A DNA stretch of 6,515 nt from Reyranella sp. (GTDB lineage Bacteria > Pseudomonadota > Alphaproteobacteria > Reyranellales > Reyranellaceae), in NCBI GenBank assembly GCA_016780605.1, contig JADHLS010000311.1, positions 1-6,515 of the forward strand. Reading direction: 5' to 3'. Under the pieces are notes generated by a model. The model worked only from the letters and a program-made list of their open reading frames with translations, was not told the origin of the DNA and ran no database searches. Each line of letters starts with the position of its first letter. Within the stretch, counting starts at the first letter, position 1. A program made the position numbers and the translations under genes. This document shows positions 6,219 through 6,515 of this stretch, piece after piece.

Positions 6219-6515
6219 ATGCCAGGAGACGAGGAGACCGAAATCCGTCTCGACGCCCGCAACGTCCATGAACGCCGTACGTTGCGCTGGGTACTCGAGA
6301 TCAATTTCACCCAGTTCGTGGTGGCCGGCGCCGTCGGTATCGTGGCGGACTCGACGGGCCTGCTTGGCGCCGCGCTCGACAATCTCGGAGATGCCGCCGT
6401 CTATGCAGTCAGTTTCTATGCAGTCGGCCGCACGGTCATTGCCAAGGCCCGTGCGGCGACCCTGTCCGGCGTTCTGCTGATCCTTGTTGCCCTCGGGTTG
6501 CTTGCAGAGGTGTTG
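6219..6515 (+). CDS. Cation-efflux (CDF-like) transporter, 3' end outside the window
   Basis: First 99 residues of a membrane protein that resembles the compact cation diffusion facilitator group, which exports divalent cations such as Zn, Cd or Co in exchange for protons. A short charged N-terminus (residues 1-22, DEETE then HERR) is followed by three hydrophobic segments at about 26-46, 47-70 and 80-99. ALDNLGDAAVY (52-62) matches the family's D-x-x-x-D metal site in the second helix (Asp54, Asp58), and FVVAGAVGIVADS before it fits the usual first-helix pattern. ATG 6219 gives a normal family N-terminus, with only a weak AGCGAG (6207-6212) upstream. It lies 217 bases after the small membrane protein on the same strand, so co-transcription from the 4339 promoter is possible but not assured. 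The window cuts it. Confidence 0.85.
   Translation, partial: MPGDEETEIRLDARNVHERRTLRWVLEINFTQFVVAGAVGIVADSTGLLGAALDNLGDAAVYAVSFYAVGRTVIAKARAATLSGVLLILVALGLLAEVL

Noticed and set aside
6057..6269. 70-codon minus-strand frame over the gap and the exporter start
   Set aside because: It overlaps the supported start of the CDF-like gene and matches no family I know. The composition looks protein-like but that is not enough.
1..6515. CRISPR array, tRNA or rRNA
   Set aside because: No spaced direct repeats, cloverleaf or rRNA-like sequence was found on reading both strands.

Overview
The window looks like an accessory region of a GC-rich proteobacterium. The basis is high GC, GTG/TTG starts next to good Shine-Dalgarno sites, and protein families typical of proteobacterial metal-resistance islands. 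I cannot name the genus. It has two parts: the 3' end of a group II intron, and a rearranged metal-responsive locus with strong similarity in content to lead-resistance (pbr) clusters.

Positions 1-2010 are a group II intron whose 5' end lies before the window. Part of the 5' ribozyme (domain I hairpins) is followed by a reverse transcriptase/maturase gene (361-1890), then textbook domain V and a domain VI stem ending at about 2010. Positions 2011-2320 hold no gene I can recognise.

Positions 2321-3924 hold pieces of a pbr-type module. On the minus strand is the C-terminal remnant of an FTR1-family permease (PbrT family). On the plus strand are a MerR-type operator/promoter (2700-2730), an intact undecaprenyl-diphosphatase of the UppP/PbrB type (2813-3685) and a frameshifted C-terminal remnant of lipoprotein signal peptidase LspA (PbrC type, about 3762-3924). 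No P-type ATPase (PbrA) is present here.

Positions 3919-4332 (minus strand) encode a MerR/CadR/PbrR-like regulator with three metal-ligand-type cysteines. Its upstream region contains a second operator almost identical to the first (4339-4369). That operator drives a plus-strand set: an adenylate-forming enzyme related to phenylacetate-CoA ligase/coenzyme F390 synthetase (4407-5770, broken by a one-base frameshift at 5422-5425), a 67-residue single-span membrane protein (5798-6001), and the start of a cation-efflux (CDF-like) transporter (6219 to the window end).

The inferred logic is one metal-sensing MerR protein acting on two matching operators. One would control UppP (phosphate release and lipid-carrier recycling, known to assist Pb resistance), the other the ligase-like/small membrane protein/efflux set. 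The most novel element is an adenylate-forming enzyme and a tiny membrane protein under a MerR-type metal promoter. Several genes are truncated or frameshifted, so the locus appears to be a partly decayed mosaic.
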